From positions 340,543 to 404,542 of the forward strand of contig VWZL01002232.1 in the NCBI GenBank assembly GCA_013396915.1: DNA of 64,000 nucleotides. Direction: 5' to 3'. Below the pieces are notes generated by a model, which had not been told where the DNA came from, did not search any database, and worked only from the letters and a program-made list of their open reading frames with translations. The translations under genes and the position numbers were made by a program. Source of the stretch: Stercorarius parasiticus. Lineage: Eukaryota > Chordata > Aves > Charadriiformes > Stercorariidae. Shown here one piece after another: positions 48,301-61,297 of the stretch (its first letter is position 1; the number at the start of each line of letters is the position of its first letter).

Positions 48301-49149
48301 CTCAATCACAAAGAAAGAACTTCAGGACAAATACTGAAATCTGCGTTAATGCTCCTGCAATTAGAATTAAAATCCTGATGGAACTGACAGTTGTGCTGTT
48401 TTCTGGCTGGGCAGTTCTGTTTGTTAGTCCCCAAGAACAGGGTTTGGAGGTTTGTTTTCTGGAAGTTTGTTGTTTTGGTTTTTTTTGGTAATGTATATTT
48501 TGAAGTTAGACACAGAAGTTCAGAATGGTTGAAAGAACATCCAGCCCCTCCCCAGATTATCTTCTGCTCCAGCAAAGACAAATTGCCCTTTTCTTTACAT
48601 ACAGAGAAAAGCAGAAGTCACTAATTGTACAAGTGCACCACAGCAGCCTCAAAACACTTACACGAGCACGGGGACAGATGAAGGTTGGTGCCTGAAGCAG
48701 CTCACCTGGCCAAGTGGAGACCTCGACCATGCCGAGTCAGGGTCACACTCCCAGCACCTCGTGTGCCTCCAACACAGCTGCAGCCCCAAGGGAACACTTC
48801 CTACTGCCTAAAACGCATTCCGCAGGAAACAAAAAATCAGCCCAGGGGCGCAGATGCCGAGCTGGGCGATCAGCCCCACCAGCTTACTCAAAGTCGCTTA
48901 TTGACCCCAGCCTGCCTTACTGTCCTGTGGAAAGCAGCTGGTGTATAGTTCAGCACAAAATACCATATAAAAGAACTCTGACTGATGCATGGATCAGCAG
49001 GATATACACAACGTGCCTTCACGGGAGAAGCTTTTAGAGGAAGAGAGCCTGCTTTGCCCACAATCGGGTCAGGCCCCATCAAGGCACCAACCATTCGCTT
49101 GGGCAGCGGTCCCAAGGTTTTATCCTTTTACATAAACCACCAAGTTTCA
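45349..49149. other. Unannotated stretch left of the CpG island
   Basis: No family-recognisable exon. GC content rises near 45.6-46.3 kb, where overlapping open frames on both strands (for example 45961-46302 and 45935-46261) look like composition effects. One possible 25-nt TPD52 first exon (48706-48730) is listed separately. Confidence 0.5.
48706..48730 (-). CDS. TPD52: Possible alternative TPD52 first coding exon
   Basis: The minus strand reads gcATGG in a strong initiation context, eight codons (MVEVSTWP) and one further base before the donor G|gtgagc. That is exactly phase 1, which TPD52 exon 2 requires (G joined to GG). The spliced product would be 185 aa, against 184 aa for the human short isoform, whose first exon encodes MDRGEQ. 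The sequence itself is not similar to MDRGEQ, and the true exon may lie in the N gap at 49.6-49.8 kb. The reasoning is phase and position only. Confidence 0.15.
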
Positions 49150-49586
49150 AGAAGAGATTGCAACCGCGGCAGCTAGGACAGGTAACAGCCCTCCCCAGGC
49201 AAAACGCACAAGAGCGAAGAAGCTCCGTCGTCGCCTTTCGCGGCCGGCAAGAGACACGCAGGCCACCGCCCGGAGGTGCCACCGCTGCCACCGCTCAGGG
49301 GCCGTGGGGCGGCTGCCAAAACGGAGCCGCCAGCTGCTCGGCAGCCCTGGGACGGAGGGAATTCAGAGGGAAAGATCCGCACGAGCAGTGCCGGTTAACC
49401 AAAAGTCACACGCTCGTACAATGGGAGCGCTCCACTTTTACTCCTGGCTGAGATCATAAAGTTTATTCTCCCCCCTGCCCCCCCACCCCAACCCCGGTGC
49501 AAAGGACGGGATTCCCCTGCCCGGGGAGCGGCGGCACCGACGGCCGAGGGGGGATCGAGGGGGGAACCGAGTGGGGGGAGTGCAGC

Positions 49587-49827
49587 NNNNNNNNNNNNNN
49601 NNNNNNNNNNNNNNNNNNNNNNNNNNNNNNNNNNNNNNNNNNNNNNNNNNNNNNNNNNNNNNNNNNNNNNNNNNNNNNNNNNNNNNNNNNNNNNNNNNNN
49701 NNNNNNNNNNNNNNNNNNNNNNNNNNNNNNNNNNNNNNNNNNNNNNNNNNNNNNNNNNNNNNNNNNNNNNNNNNNNNNNNNNNNNNNNNNNNNNNNNNNN
49801 NNNNNNNNNNNNNNNNNNNNNNNNNNN
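49587..49827. other. Assembly gap (241 N) in the CpG island
   Basis: 241 undetermined bases inside the most GC-rich part of the window. Frames reported across it are meaningless. The gap could hide a first exon. Confidence 1.
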
Positions 49828-49919
49828 ACCGCCCGCGGCCGCGGGGGCTGGGTCGCCGCCCGTCAGTCAGCGGCCCGGCCCGGCCCGGCCCGCCCCGCCC
49901 AGGTGAGGGCGGCCGGGCC

Positions 49920-50044
49920 CGGGCGGTGCACGGAAAGGGGGTGGTGCAGGGTCCCGGGCAGTGCGGGGAAACGGGCAGTGCGGGGAACCGGGGCAGTGCA
50001 GGGTCCCCGGGCAGTGAGGGGACCCCGGGCAGTGCGGAGCCCCC
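49920..50044 (+). repeat. GC-rich minisatellite, 17-19 bp unit
   Basis: Imperfect units of the form gggcagtgcggggaacc (for example starting at 49955, then about every 17-19 bases), five clear copies preceded by two degenerate ones. It adjoins the plus-strand donor-like site and the N gap. Confidence 0.85.
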
Positions 50045-52561
50045 GCCCGGCCCCGTGCCGGGCAGCCGCTGATCTCGGCGCGGTTTAGGAGCTGGAGGGA
50101 TCTGAACCGTCCGAAGGAATTCGTTGTGTCTCGGGTCTGCGCCTCAGGCGGCCGCAGCGCTTCGAATCCGGGACTCGGAATCCTCAAGCTGGACTTGGGG
50201 GCTTGTCCCGCCGCAGCCCCCTCGTCTCTCCAGCCGCAGTGCTTTCCCCGGGGTCGAGCCCTCGTCTGTATTATTTTTCCTTCCGGGCAGCGTGCAACTA
50301 GTGCGATGCTGCCATTAGCTTTTGTTAACGCAACCCTGCACGGGCTGGATGAGGAAAGAAAAGAACAACGTGCTGTCTGCAGTTAGCACCGCTTGCAGGG
50401 GGAGGCTGCACAGGCTCAGACACCGAAGAGATCCAGTTGTGGAAGCTTCCATGCCGGTGGTTCTCCCCCCTCTTCGTTAGCGTTTGCTCACAAATTGCAC
50501 TGCGTTACAGAAATTAAACTGTGATTTTATTTTCATCTTCGGAGATGCCCCTGTGAGACTCGCAAGCGCTTACACCAGGCAAAGCGATGCATTGTGGCTG
50601 CATTAAAAAGACTTTAACGGTTGAAAAGAAAACCAACAACTATCCTAGCTGCAATCTGAACTCTTTCTATTAAAATACCACAAAGTGCAGAGAAGTTTTC
50701 ATTACGTAGTTTGCCCAGCAAGCCACTTCACAAGACTACCAGGGATATTAAGCTACCAACTAGATCTTTCATCCCACCCTTTTCAAATCCCCGTCTTTGA
50801 CATCCATGGATTTGTTTATTTGAAAAGATCAATGCTCAGAATGAGCGGCAAAGGCCTCCACGGCGTGGGGCTGTGTGAATAGCCAAATTGTCACCCGCAT
50901 TCAGCATGCACGGTCACATGCTAAAGCAGAGCACAATAGAGAGTCAGGAGGTGCCAGCTCAGGATGTCCTTGCTTTGGATAACAAACAGCAGCAGCAAAT
51001 CCAGGTATTTTTCAATCTATGAAGCAGCTGAGGAACGTGAGCTTTTTCTAGGGTAAAGGAATGCTTGCTTATATTCTAGGATCTGCATAGCTGCAGCAGG
51101 GGAGTGTTACAACGGTGCCATAAAAATAGCAAGCGGATCAGAATATATCCCCGCATGTTTATGCCTTGTTTCATCTCACAGCACAGAAATTACTTTGCTC
51201 AGATATATGATTCTCACCACAAGTTCATCCCACATATCTCAGTTATGTTTTATGACTGTTTCAAAAAATAAATAGATATTTGAGAAGGTACATCTGCTTT
51301 TTTTTTTTAAAAAGGAGTCATTTTTTCCCCACAGTACTCCACTTGAAGTCCCAAGCTTTCTCACCGAGCAGCTGATGCGTGAATACATGATCTGTAATTA
51401 CAGTGGAAGAATATCAACAGCATTAAAATTTGCTCCCCTTTGCAGCTATTTTACTGAAACGCCTATCAGGCACCAACCTACAGAGCAGTGAAGCTGTCAG
51501 CATCTCGCTGCTTTTTTTAGGGGCAGGGATATTTCACCAGCACATCCCAAAAAGCAAGAGGGTTATTATCTGGAGAGCTGAATCAGTATCTTCTGACAGT
51601 GAAACTCCCACCAGCACTGCTGACTGTCTCACTGCCCGCCGTGCTGAGGAATGCCCTGTTCAATACAGGTGTAGCCTTGCACCAATTTCGCTAAACTTGG
51701 TGTCTAAGTTTAGAAATTCCCCATTCCCAGTTCCCTTAGGCACTCTGCGGTTTGGTTTCCCTAGCTGCTGTGGCCCACTCAAAGTGGCAACGGGGCTATC
51801 TGTGGGATGAGAGCCCGGCCAGGCCCCCAGCTGTCTTGTCCAGAAAGATTTTACATGGGAAAACATTCAAACCCACCATCTCCAAACACGATGATGTATT
51901 GCCTTTTTACACATAGCCCTGACTGGCGAGGAGACAGAATTGTTGTAATGAGCATCTGTTACCCCAAACGATGCCTATTAAAAGTTGTATGAATATTGCC
52001 TACGGGCTCCAATTATGATCATAGAACATGAACTGACAAGAAAAGACTGAATCTGTCCTGAAGGTTGTCTTGTATTTATGAAAAAGGACAAAAGTGAAAG
52101 ACAATGGGACTAGGGGTGTACTGAGCTATTGAGCTTTGTGCCCGTGACTTCTTGTTTCCTTCAGTTGCAAAAATAAAAACAAACATGTACATGTATAGAA
52201 GACAAGCCTATTCGAACCTGAGACTACCTGCCCAAATACAGGACTTCAAAATACTTTGTCCTGAGTGGGACTGGGCCTGTCCCGTGCAAGGGACATTTAT
52301 TGTGTGGGAATATGAGTAGAGCAGCAAATGCAGAAGCAGCTCACGTTGTAGCTGAATGTCACGTTTCGTTTTGCACTCCCAGCACTTGAGCCTCCCAAGT
52401 GCTCTGCCACACAGATAGGCCAGATCTCCCGCTGGGCAGGCAGAGCCCGGTTTTGAAATATATTCCCCCTCCATCAGCTGTTTATTGCACATAACAGGCA
52501 AGGCGGTCAGAAGTGAATAAAGGCCAAGGTTTCAAAGAATTAATACTGCCAAAGTCATTGA

Positions 52562-52614
52562 AGAATCCAGATTTAAGACTTTAAATCCAGATTTAAGAAT
52601 CTAGATTTAAATCC
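52562..52614 (+). repeat. Short imperfect triplication
   Basis: The motif aatc(c/t)agatttaa occurs three times at about 13-20 base spacing. Confidence 0.75.
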
Positions 52615-53919
52615 CATTATTTTTCAAAGACCCTAGCTGCCCTTTAGCTTTCCTGCCGTAGTTACAAATGCAATTACCTCCGAACAGATCCCTTCCTATG
52701 TACACAGAGATGAATCGGATGATGATAGCTGTTATGCTGATCTGATGGCAAACACAAACAACATCGTACAACTCTAGGTGCGCTGAGTGGGCTGTGTCTA
52801 CCAAGAGAGCTAAATCCCAAAGCATTTTAGACCTGAATGTCACATAACCTAAGTGCTAGAAAGCGCTGAAGGAATCTGTCCCGCATCCTTGTCTTGTCAG
52901 GGCTGTAGTACTTCACTTGGCACAAAATGTTCTCCATTCATTCACAGCCTGGAGTCATCTTCTGGGAGAAATCCATCCTAAGGAACGTGTCCAACGTTTT
53001 ATTTCAAAATGCAGCAAAAGAGCACTGTCAGCTTGGCTCCTTTGTAAGTCAGTGCCTAGAAGGATTTTGTTAACCTAAACCTGAGTTCCACCCCTCTTCT
53101 ATTATCTCCCATAGACCTGTCCGAAGCTCAGGGGGAAGGACCCTGCCATGGGGTAGGAAAAGTTCCGTTCCTCCAGTGGAAATGGTTCCACTGCGTATAA
53201 AAAAAAAAGTTCACCGAATCAAGAATCTGACATTAAATTTTAATGAGAGAAAAGAGTAGTCACTCAGATGCATTTTACTAAGGACATTATTAAATATTCA
53301 GTGTGACATAGCTAAACACAGAGGGGGTTTTTTTTCTCCCTACACTCCAGCCCTGATGGCAGGGCGGTATTCACAGAGCTCGCTGGCTCACCTGGTAGCC
53401 CCTTCCTCATAACCTGCTGCCCTCTCCTGCAAAGTGCAAATTCAAAACAGGAGGGGAGACAAGTACATACTGAACCACCAGTATCATTGGTAAGTAAAAA
53501 CTGTAGTTACTCAATGAACCTGTATTTCCCAAATCCCAGGTGAATATCAGTGGGACATTAGGGGAAGGAAAACAGACAAGCAAACACACTCCCTCCCTCT
53601 ACGTTATTGCCTGATGCACCAGGCGTACCCTGAAAGCACTTACTGGATCAGAGTCCTGGCAGCCAAAGAGGGGCATGCATTGGGTCAGAAATCCTACGCA
53701 ATATGTCCCACCTGACGCAGCTTTAGAAATCCCTAAAAGCAGAATTGCCTGTACCCAATTAACTGTACTGTCAAAAAGAGACACCGAACATGTAAGCGCC
53801 TCTTTAAGGTTGGGCAGCAGCTGGCCGGCAAGTCAAAGATCTGTATTTTTGACTCATGTATTTCCTGCTAAAAGCCTTTTGAGGAAAATAAATCCTTCAC
53901 ACCCCTTAGTGTCTACAGG

Positions 53920-53928
53920 TCAAGGTCA
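53920..53928 (+). promoter_or_regulatory. ERR/SF-1-type nuclear receptor site
   Basis: A perfect TCAAGGTCA (extended half-site bound by oestrogen-related receptors and NR5A/SF-1), preceded by agtgtctacagg. A second copy lies 161 bases downstream in the same orientation. Confidence 0.35.
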
Positions 53929-54080
53929 TACCTATATACACACTGGGATAGATAAGCAGATGCCTAGTGGGATTCTAAAATCCCACGGGCTCCCGTCTCA
54001 CCACAAGCTAAGTGCTGAACGTTGCTGAAAATATCTGCAGATGCCTTTCTGCCTCTTTAAACGCCTGAGTGTCTCCAAGT

Positions 54081-54089
54081 TCAAGGTCA
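54081..54089 (+). promoter_or_regulatory. ERR/SF-1-type nuclear receptor site, second copy
   Basis: A perfect TCAAGGTCA preceded by agtgtctccaagt, similar to the context of the first copy. The shared flank suggests a small ancient duplication. Function is inferred only from the motif. Confidence 0.35.
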
Positions 54090-57000
54090 CTTTTGCAAGT
54101 GGAAGTTAAACTCTGAATTGGTTAAAGGCTTCAGAAGAGAATCACCTTGCAGTTCTAATCATTTGGGTGCTGATATATTCAGGACAGGGTTGTTGGAGAT
54201 GCCTCCAAAAGAACCTGGAGGTCTTCAGCTGCATTGTACGCCATAGTGAAGCTTCCCTTACATCTAGCTGTAAGACAGTTATTTGTCCTAGGCCAAATCC
54301 CAAAATCCCTACAGGAACTAAACATTCCATCAGAGGAACAGGCTTCATGACACCTGCCCGCATGAAGCTCATTTCCTGTAACTAATCTGACTGGGTGCGT
54401 GCAAAAGGCCATTAGCTGGGAATTCATGCTGCCCATCTGCAGCAGGATTTGACACCCACTCTGTACAGCTGCTAGCAAGTGTGGGATAAATAGACTTGGG
54501 GGGGGAGGTAAAAATAAAAATAAATAAAAATATAATTCAAACCCCGTGTTAAATCTGCTGCAGGGGCACTAGAGGGAGAGCTAGAGCACCCCATGGGTTT
54601 GGATTTTGCCTGTCTCCTGGTTATTTCATCATTTCCCGGTGAAGGAAGAATACCTACGTGCTTATTTTCATTACGACCCCACAACTCCTAAGAAGGCTTA
54701 TTTTGCATGAGATACAAGAAATTTGTCGTGGATGCACACACAGATGCACAAATGCTGTAAGCTTCATCACATGAAAGACAATGATATAAATGAACTGCGA
54801 ATTTGATGTTAATGTCACTACTTTTCCCTTTTGCAAAGTTACTAAAACTCACGTATATCTAGGAATACTTTGTATTTCTCCTTCCCTGCCCCCCTTCTTT
54901 TCCCACCCCGGCTCTTTACTTTCTCTTGTGAGCAGAAGACATGTTTCTAACTTCTCATTACTAACTTACTTTTGTACCACAGCTTCCTTTGATAAGGATT
55001 GCTCAATTATAGGAGTGATGTGATAAAGTATTCTCAAGCCTCCGACCTGTTTCCAATTATGACATAAATATATCGATTGGGGAGCACAGCACTTTCTTTG
55101 TCACATGCATTACCATCTGCAGCAAGCACCTTTATTGCTGTAGTAAATATACTGTAGATAAAGCTTTAGCTAAATTACATCCATGTCAACTAACTGCTAA
55201 TTAATACTCTAGTCTAGAAAATGGACTAAATGGAATATTTTCATATTCTAAAAATTTATACTAGGAATAAAATGAGGTCATGTCTTCAGTAACTCATTAC
55301 TAAATTATTTGTAAGGCTGCAGTGCTGTACAGTTACTACATGGTAATTAAGAACCAGAGGATCTAGGATTGCTTTTCAAATTGTAGTTAACTTTCAATAT
55401 ACTCTTGTGAGATGACTAGGTACTACCGCGTCCACTTTATTACTGGTAAACCAAAACACAAATATTATAAATAATTTGCTAGAAGCAGACAAAAAAAAAA
55501 AGCAGAACTGCAGCCAGAAAGAAACATACAGGGGTCCAATTAAAAGGTTACAAGAGAGAAAAAGAAAGCAATGGCCCAATTAACTAAAACTGCTGCAAAT
55601 TATTTATGGATTTTACAAGCAGAAAAAGACTTTTGCAAAAGCCTGTTCACTTGCGTAACACAAGCCACAGAACTCCAGCCTTTAAATTCGCTCAGCAGAC
55701 ATTTTCTCCTTCCCTATTTTGCAAACAGAAAGTCAAGCCTCATAGTTCCTCGATAACACAGCATCTAGCCTCTTGCAGACAGACAATCTTTGTTTCAAGC
55801 TTGTAAGCATATCAGCTGTTTTCATTGATAAGGTATTTCACTGAGCTAGCCAATGTAAAGTGAAAATAAGAGCAAAAAATTAGACTATAAACACTGAGAT
55901 TAAAGATTCATTCATCTCATTAATCTTTTACTAGTAACACTGTGTACTCCCTGCTGCCATTACCCAGCCAGTAGGCAGTTCCATCACAATCTCACTTAGA
56001 AATATGTTTCCAACACATGAGATACACAAATCAGATATAGCTCAAGTAAATTTGTTTTTTCCTTCAGATTGTTGTGAAGCCAGCTTCGCTATGTCTCTTA
56101 ACACAGTTCCTACCTGATCTTCCAAAGCTCACTTTGAAACTCATTGCAAAATCCTACCTTGAGATTTCCCCAAAACAGACAGGCTGTAATTCCCATTTCA
56201 GCCAGAACAAAACAGATAGAGCAGACCTCCTCGGTTCCTTTCCTACTGCCTATTTGTTTAAAGGCCGCACAGAGTTTATCTGGTTGCTCAGTGAACCTGA
56301 ACTTCCACCAGAAGTTCTCACTGTCGGGGCAGCCACTGCCTGGCCCAGCAGCAGCAAGGAGGCACAGATGTGGTTCTGCAAAGCCTGCCCTCCCCAGCCT
56401 CAGCGGGTTTTGCTTTTACTTTTTCTCCCCTCAAAGAGAAGATCCTGGTAGTTGTTTCATTTGCGAAAGCCTGTATATTCTGTGCCCGAATTATACCTTG
56501 GTGCCTGTGCTAAATGTGAGCATGAGGGTGTTCTTATTTGCTCGTGCAGTCACTGAGGGGGTAGGTGTGTAAACTGCGATAAAGCAATGCCACCGGCAAT
56601 TGCAGTGTACGTGCAGTTATCTGACCGGTAACCGAAAGGAGAAGTTAAGCTTCTCAGAGTAGTCCCCTGCCCTCCTACAGCACTATCTGGGCCACATATT
56701 GATGTTTATGCCCCCATTCCAAATTTGGTTCTCTCAGCTCTTTCTTTCAGCTCAAGATGTGCTCGGCTGATGGTTTGAGAGCTCCAGTTTCAGTCCTCGC
56801 CGCAGCAGCAGCTCTGCAGATCGATAAATAAATGCAAACTGGGTGAATAGCTGTGAAACCTCTGTGCCCGAAAAATCCCACTACTCTCCTATATTTTTGC
56901 ATTACACATTTTTTGATTCCATTACTTTACTAAATAAGCAGTCTGAGTTTCTGGTATGAATCCGATTAATAGCCAGACTTGGTTTCGGTACAGATTCTGC

Positions 57001-59151
57001 TCCCTTCATGGCTGCAGAGGCTGTTGAGTGTTCCGAGCGTGCTGGTAGCAGGGTGGCTTTCCTTTGCAATTTTGAAGGAAGGTCATTGTAGGCATGTTGA
57101 TGTACCACACTGCAGGGTGTCTGCCTCTCGGTGCTAACTGGAAGTGACTGGAAGATAAATAATGTAAAGGTCTTTCCAGAACTCCTGGTGTGCTGTACAG
57201 CAGGGGACAGAGCTACAAGCTGGATCTGTTTAACCTCCATATCTCCCTCTGTAATGTAGCCGTTCCCACACCCATCCAGCCCTTTGTGTGCACGCTGGTT
57301 CGCCTTCTCTTTTGCGTACGCATCAAGTCCCAGCTACTCCATTTCTCCCTCACACAGCCATGAGCACACTTGGTCACTCTGACTCACAGTTATTCTTATT
57401 TTCCTCATCCTTAGAGTCCAAGACGGCAGCTGGGGGATCTTGGTCAGGTTTGCAGGGGCAGGACCCCGCAATGCAAGCCAGAACCTTGGTCACAGCCTTG
57501 TCCTTTTAAACCTCTACCAGGTGGGTACATCAGGCTCCTCACTCAAAGAAGTGACATGTTACACTTAATGCCACTGGCTTTGCACTGCAGTAAGGGACTA
57601 CTACCAAGGGCAAACCTTAAATCCGTTCTGTTCAGTCCTGGGAGTATGCAAAACACAATAAATAATAATATCCTCAGCACTATTGAGGAGGTCTCAGAAG
57701 ACAGCCGGTTGCCTGTTCTTCCGCTGAAAAGATTTGTGTGTACCCCCTTCCACACAACCAGGAGAAGTCAATGCACGACAGCCCCCCAACACACGCACAG
57801 ATCTCAGGGTGCCATAGTTTGAGGGTATAAAAGAGTGCTTGAGCTCAAAAGCCATAAGGCAGCATGTCCTGCAATTCACCTCCTTACACACCCGTGATAA
57901 TTAATCACTTAATCAAGGTCTTCACAGTAGCTTTATGAGCAATATTGTGGTTTGCTGTGAAGGAAAGAGGCATGTGAATAGTTCTGCTGCTCAGCCTGGA
58001 GCCAGCACCTACTTATCTGGGTGAAGAACTAGTGTTTGCAGCTGTTCTCTCTGAACATTGAACTCTGGATTTTTATTTCTCTTGTGATGACAGTACACAG
58101 TGGTGTCTCCAGTGTGCTTTCCACTTAATGTATTATCTACTGCTGTCGACTTGAAACAGCCTACAACAAAGCCCATAGTTTTCTTTTGCAGCTCTTTTAT
58201 GCTTTATCCATAGGGTTTGTGAAGTAAATCGGTATATGGCTGCGTGTCTCCATCCAATTTCAGCGTTAAAAGAAAATATCACAGATAACGTGCCTAATTC
58301 TCCTCTTGCGTGTACAAAGATACACTCAGAATCAACTCATTGGTGTGAAGTGTTCACTGCTATCAATACAGAAAATGAGAGGGGAATTGGGCTACCCATA
58401 TAATATGCATCTTGAAAAAATTAAAGAAGTGCTGCATGTTCTTCTTCCTTATTGAACAGAGCAGTAATAAAGATGCTTATTTAATTGTGAAAAAGCAATT
58501 AACTTCTGAAGATGTTTCCTGCTCCTGTGAGGAAGCTTGATTTTGTGCAGTACTAGACTTCAAACTAGAGTCTCCAAGTGCCTTGCAGTATTAAATACGT
58601 CAGCTGAAGAACTAAATAATAAATAAGGCCAGAGGAAGACAGACCTTTTAGCAAAGCTTCCTCTGTCTCTAAGTGATAATTTCTTTCATCTTTAAAGAGG
58701 ACGTACACTTCCCCCCAAAAAAATTAAAAAAAGAACATCTCACACTGACTAATGATAAATACTCCACCTATTTACATGCTCCATCTATCTGCACGTGAGT
58801 GCATGCAATAAGAGGAGGTGGGGGTGTTTAGGAAATCAGTTTACACATGGGTGATTTCCTTGGCTTTTACTCGCCTAATTGCTTGGCTTCTCCAGGGACC
58901 TGTTTCTGTAGCAACGGCCACCTCACTCTGCAATTACACTGTCTCACAGTCATGGGGCACCCTCTGGAAGGTACACACGCACATTTATCAAAGCCAAGGA
59001 AAATGTTGGTACCTTCCATGTGATGTTTATGGGTTTCCCCCCAGAGCACCTCCAGGCGCTGTGCAATGAATGTTTGCAGGGGCTGTAGTTCAGCAGCCTG
59101 GTCTGCTGATGGTGAATTCACTCCTCGCTGCTCATTATGCATTTCTTGCAG

Positions 59152-59273
59152 CCTCCCAGCCTGCAAACCATATGGATCCCTCACCCGGGGCAAAGCAGGA
59201 GGAAAGGAGAGAGCAGCAGATCAGAGAGCAGAAACAACCTCTGAGTCTGGTGGCCGGCGGTGGGCACTCCAAG
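59152..59273 (+). CDS. Candidate internal exon, gene unknown
   Basis: A pyrimidine-rich stretch and the acceptor catttcttgcag precede 122 open bases, ending in the strong donor TCCAAG|gtaact. The highly charged frame includes MDPSPGAKQEERREQQIREQ and then KQPLSLVAGGGHSK. The length (2 + 120) is typical of an internal exon. I do not recognise the family. A rightward transcript from the 49.9-kb CpG island could include it. The alternative is a non-coding RNA exon or chance. Confidence 0.25.
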
Positions 59274-61297
59274 GTAACTCTCTTGGGGAAGAAAAAAAGG
59301 CAAAGATCCAACAGTTTCCCTTTCTCACAAGGCTTCTTACATGGCTTTTCTTTGCTTATCTTGTGTTCTTCATGGGCAACAGGACTATAAATACTAAAAG
59401 GAATTGGCAAAAATGTGCCTTTGCACGGTCTTAATGTAATTGTGCGTGCTGGAGAAGGGAGCAGTGCAAAGTGGCCAGGCTCATGCCTCCTTCTTATTGC
59501 CACTGTTGAAGACAGGATAAGATCTCCAAAATCATGAAAATGGTGAAGAAAAATGGTGTTTGATATCATTCTGATTCTTTTCACTTTCTTTTCTGATCCA
59601 GAAGCTTGAGGGAGCACACTGATCATGTTCTCAGACTCCTGGTAAGTTTTAATGACACGGTGCTGTCCTCATTTAGATCATGTGCACACTGGAGTCAAAA
59701 CAGCTTAATTAACTCTACTCCATAGAGAAAAGAAGAAGAAAAAATTGAGGTGAATGCCATATATAACCAAGAGCTGGGAGACAGTGGGATTTAGAGAAAA
59801 AACACCAAATACTACAGCTCACGCATCAAACTGCAAGAGCTGCTCACCACAGATCTGATGCCTTGTGCTCGGAACTCATTTTCCAAACCCGCTCCCTAGT
59901 TACCATTTTTAGATCAGTCCTACAAGCTTATTGCTATTTATCTCTGCTGGAAAAACAATGCCAGAGTCAAATGGAAACACATTTTGCAGGCCCAGTCAAT
60001 CACAGTACTCTACTGCTGTCCCTCCTGCTGTCCATCGCCCGAAGGACGGGCTGTGCCACATCACTGCAGTGACTCCAGGCCAGCTCTACAGTACCTAGCT
60101 TTGGGGTTTTCAGGAAAGTAGCTGTAGAGCAAGGAATTGAACTGCAGGTTGTAAAATCTACCCAAGGAGCAGCATAAATATGGAGTGCAGCATGAGTCCT
60201 GGGCTTGCACAGCTGCACATAGTCAGTCGCTGAACTAGTCAGGGTGTCCCTCCACCAGACACGCTTTTGGTGGTGAGTCCAGAGTGTGAAGAGGTATCTT
60301 TGCTTTTCATGAGGTACACGCTGCAATGGGAGATGGCCGAGTAACCTCCACATCACAACTGAGTTCAGAATTGAGTCTTTTAAAGCAGGTCAATCTGAGA
60401 GCATTTATTCACATGAGAAACAGAGTGAAAATGGTGGCTTTAAATATTTGTTTAGCATTTGATATATCTATCTGGAAGGTAATACCGCTCTCATACAGCT
60501 TGGGAAGTCATATGTCGTGTGCCTTTGCACACTTTGGTCACTCACGAACCAGGAGGGGTGGATTTGAGTTTCATGGCCCCCATTCCCTTCTGTCTCCGCT
60601 GGCATGGTATCCTTACAGCCACTGCGAAGGCAACAGTGGAAACTGAGACTGTCTGCATATATGACACTGCTTCACTGGAAGCTTGTGAGGATATTTACAT
60701 GTGACATTGCATGACAGCTGAATAATACTTTTAATAAAAACATAACTCAGTCGGCATCAGCCTGATGACTCTGCTTTTCGTAACACTTTGTCAATGTCAG
60801 GAATCTGTCAAAAGCTATACATGGCATTGAAGGAAAGTGCTAATGCCATTTCCCCAAGTCTCTGATCTACATAATGGGAAAATATTAACATGGAGATATT
60901 AACAGCAGATATTTCTTGTCCTAAAGGTGCAGGGATTTTACCTTGACTGAAGTGTTTGGAAGACACGGACAGATTTCTCAGCCAGCGTGAATCAGTATGG
61001 TTTATATTGACTTCAGCTTAAACAAGCTGACTTTTACTGAGGATGCAGTATAAATATTGACAAATCTGCTATTACTCATTGGAAATAACGAGGTGGGCAG
61101 AAACAGCTTCATCACGTGGCCACAGAAGGCCAGTTCAGTCTCACTTGGGTTTTGAATTGGAGGGAACAGTAATGAATGGGGTTAAATCCTACTCTGGAAA
61201 GCCAAAAGCAAGTCAGGGCACAGTGAGGACCACGGTCCTCACTGAACAGAGCCCTCACCGACAAGGGACCAGGATGCTGAGCAGCTGGTCCTTGAAC
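59274..61297. other. Unannotated stretch
   Basis: No gene, RNA or repeat recognised. Confidence 0.5.

Larger units (their letters stand above)
49150..50260. promoter_or_regulatory. CpG island, probable ubiquitous TPD52 promoter
   Basis: About 1.1 kb of CpG-dense DNA containing pentamer runs (cggcccggcc), a GC minisatellite and a sequencing gap. Human TPD52 has a CpG-island promoter for the short isoform upstream of the long-isoform exon. With compact bird introns, a position 25 kb upstream fits. A strong plus-strand donor (CAG|gtgagg at 49902/49903) suggests that a rightward transcript may also start here. No start codon in a MDRGEQ-like context is visible outside the gap. Confidence 0.6.
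50261..59151. other. Intergenic-looking stretch to the right of the CpG island
   Basis: A/T-rich, without CR1 copies or recognisable exons. It contains a small triplicated motif (52562-52614) and a pair of TCAAGGTCA sites (53920 and 54081). Frames such as 56074-56451 and 56144-56572 have no recognisable similarity. Confidence 0.55.

Noticed and set aside
49497..50072. A 191-codon frame across the N gap
   Set aside because: More than a third of it is undetermined bases; the remainder is minisatellite and CpG-island sequence.
56074..56572. Overlapping 125- and 142-codon plus-strand frames
   Set aside because: Two overlapping frames of similar length without family similarity; consistent with chance in stop-poor DNA.
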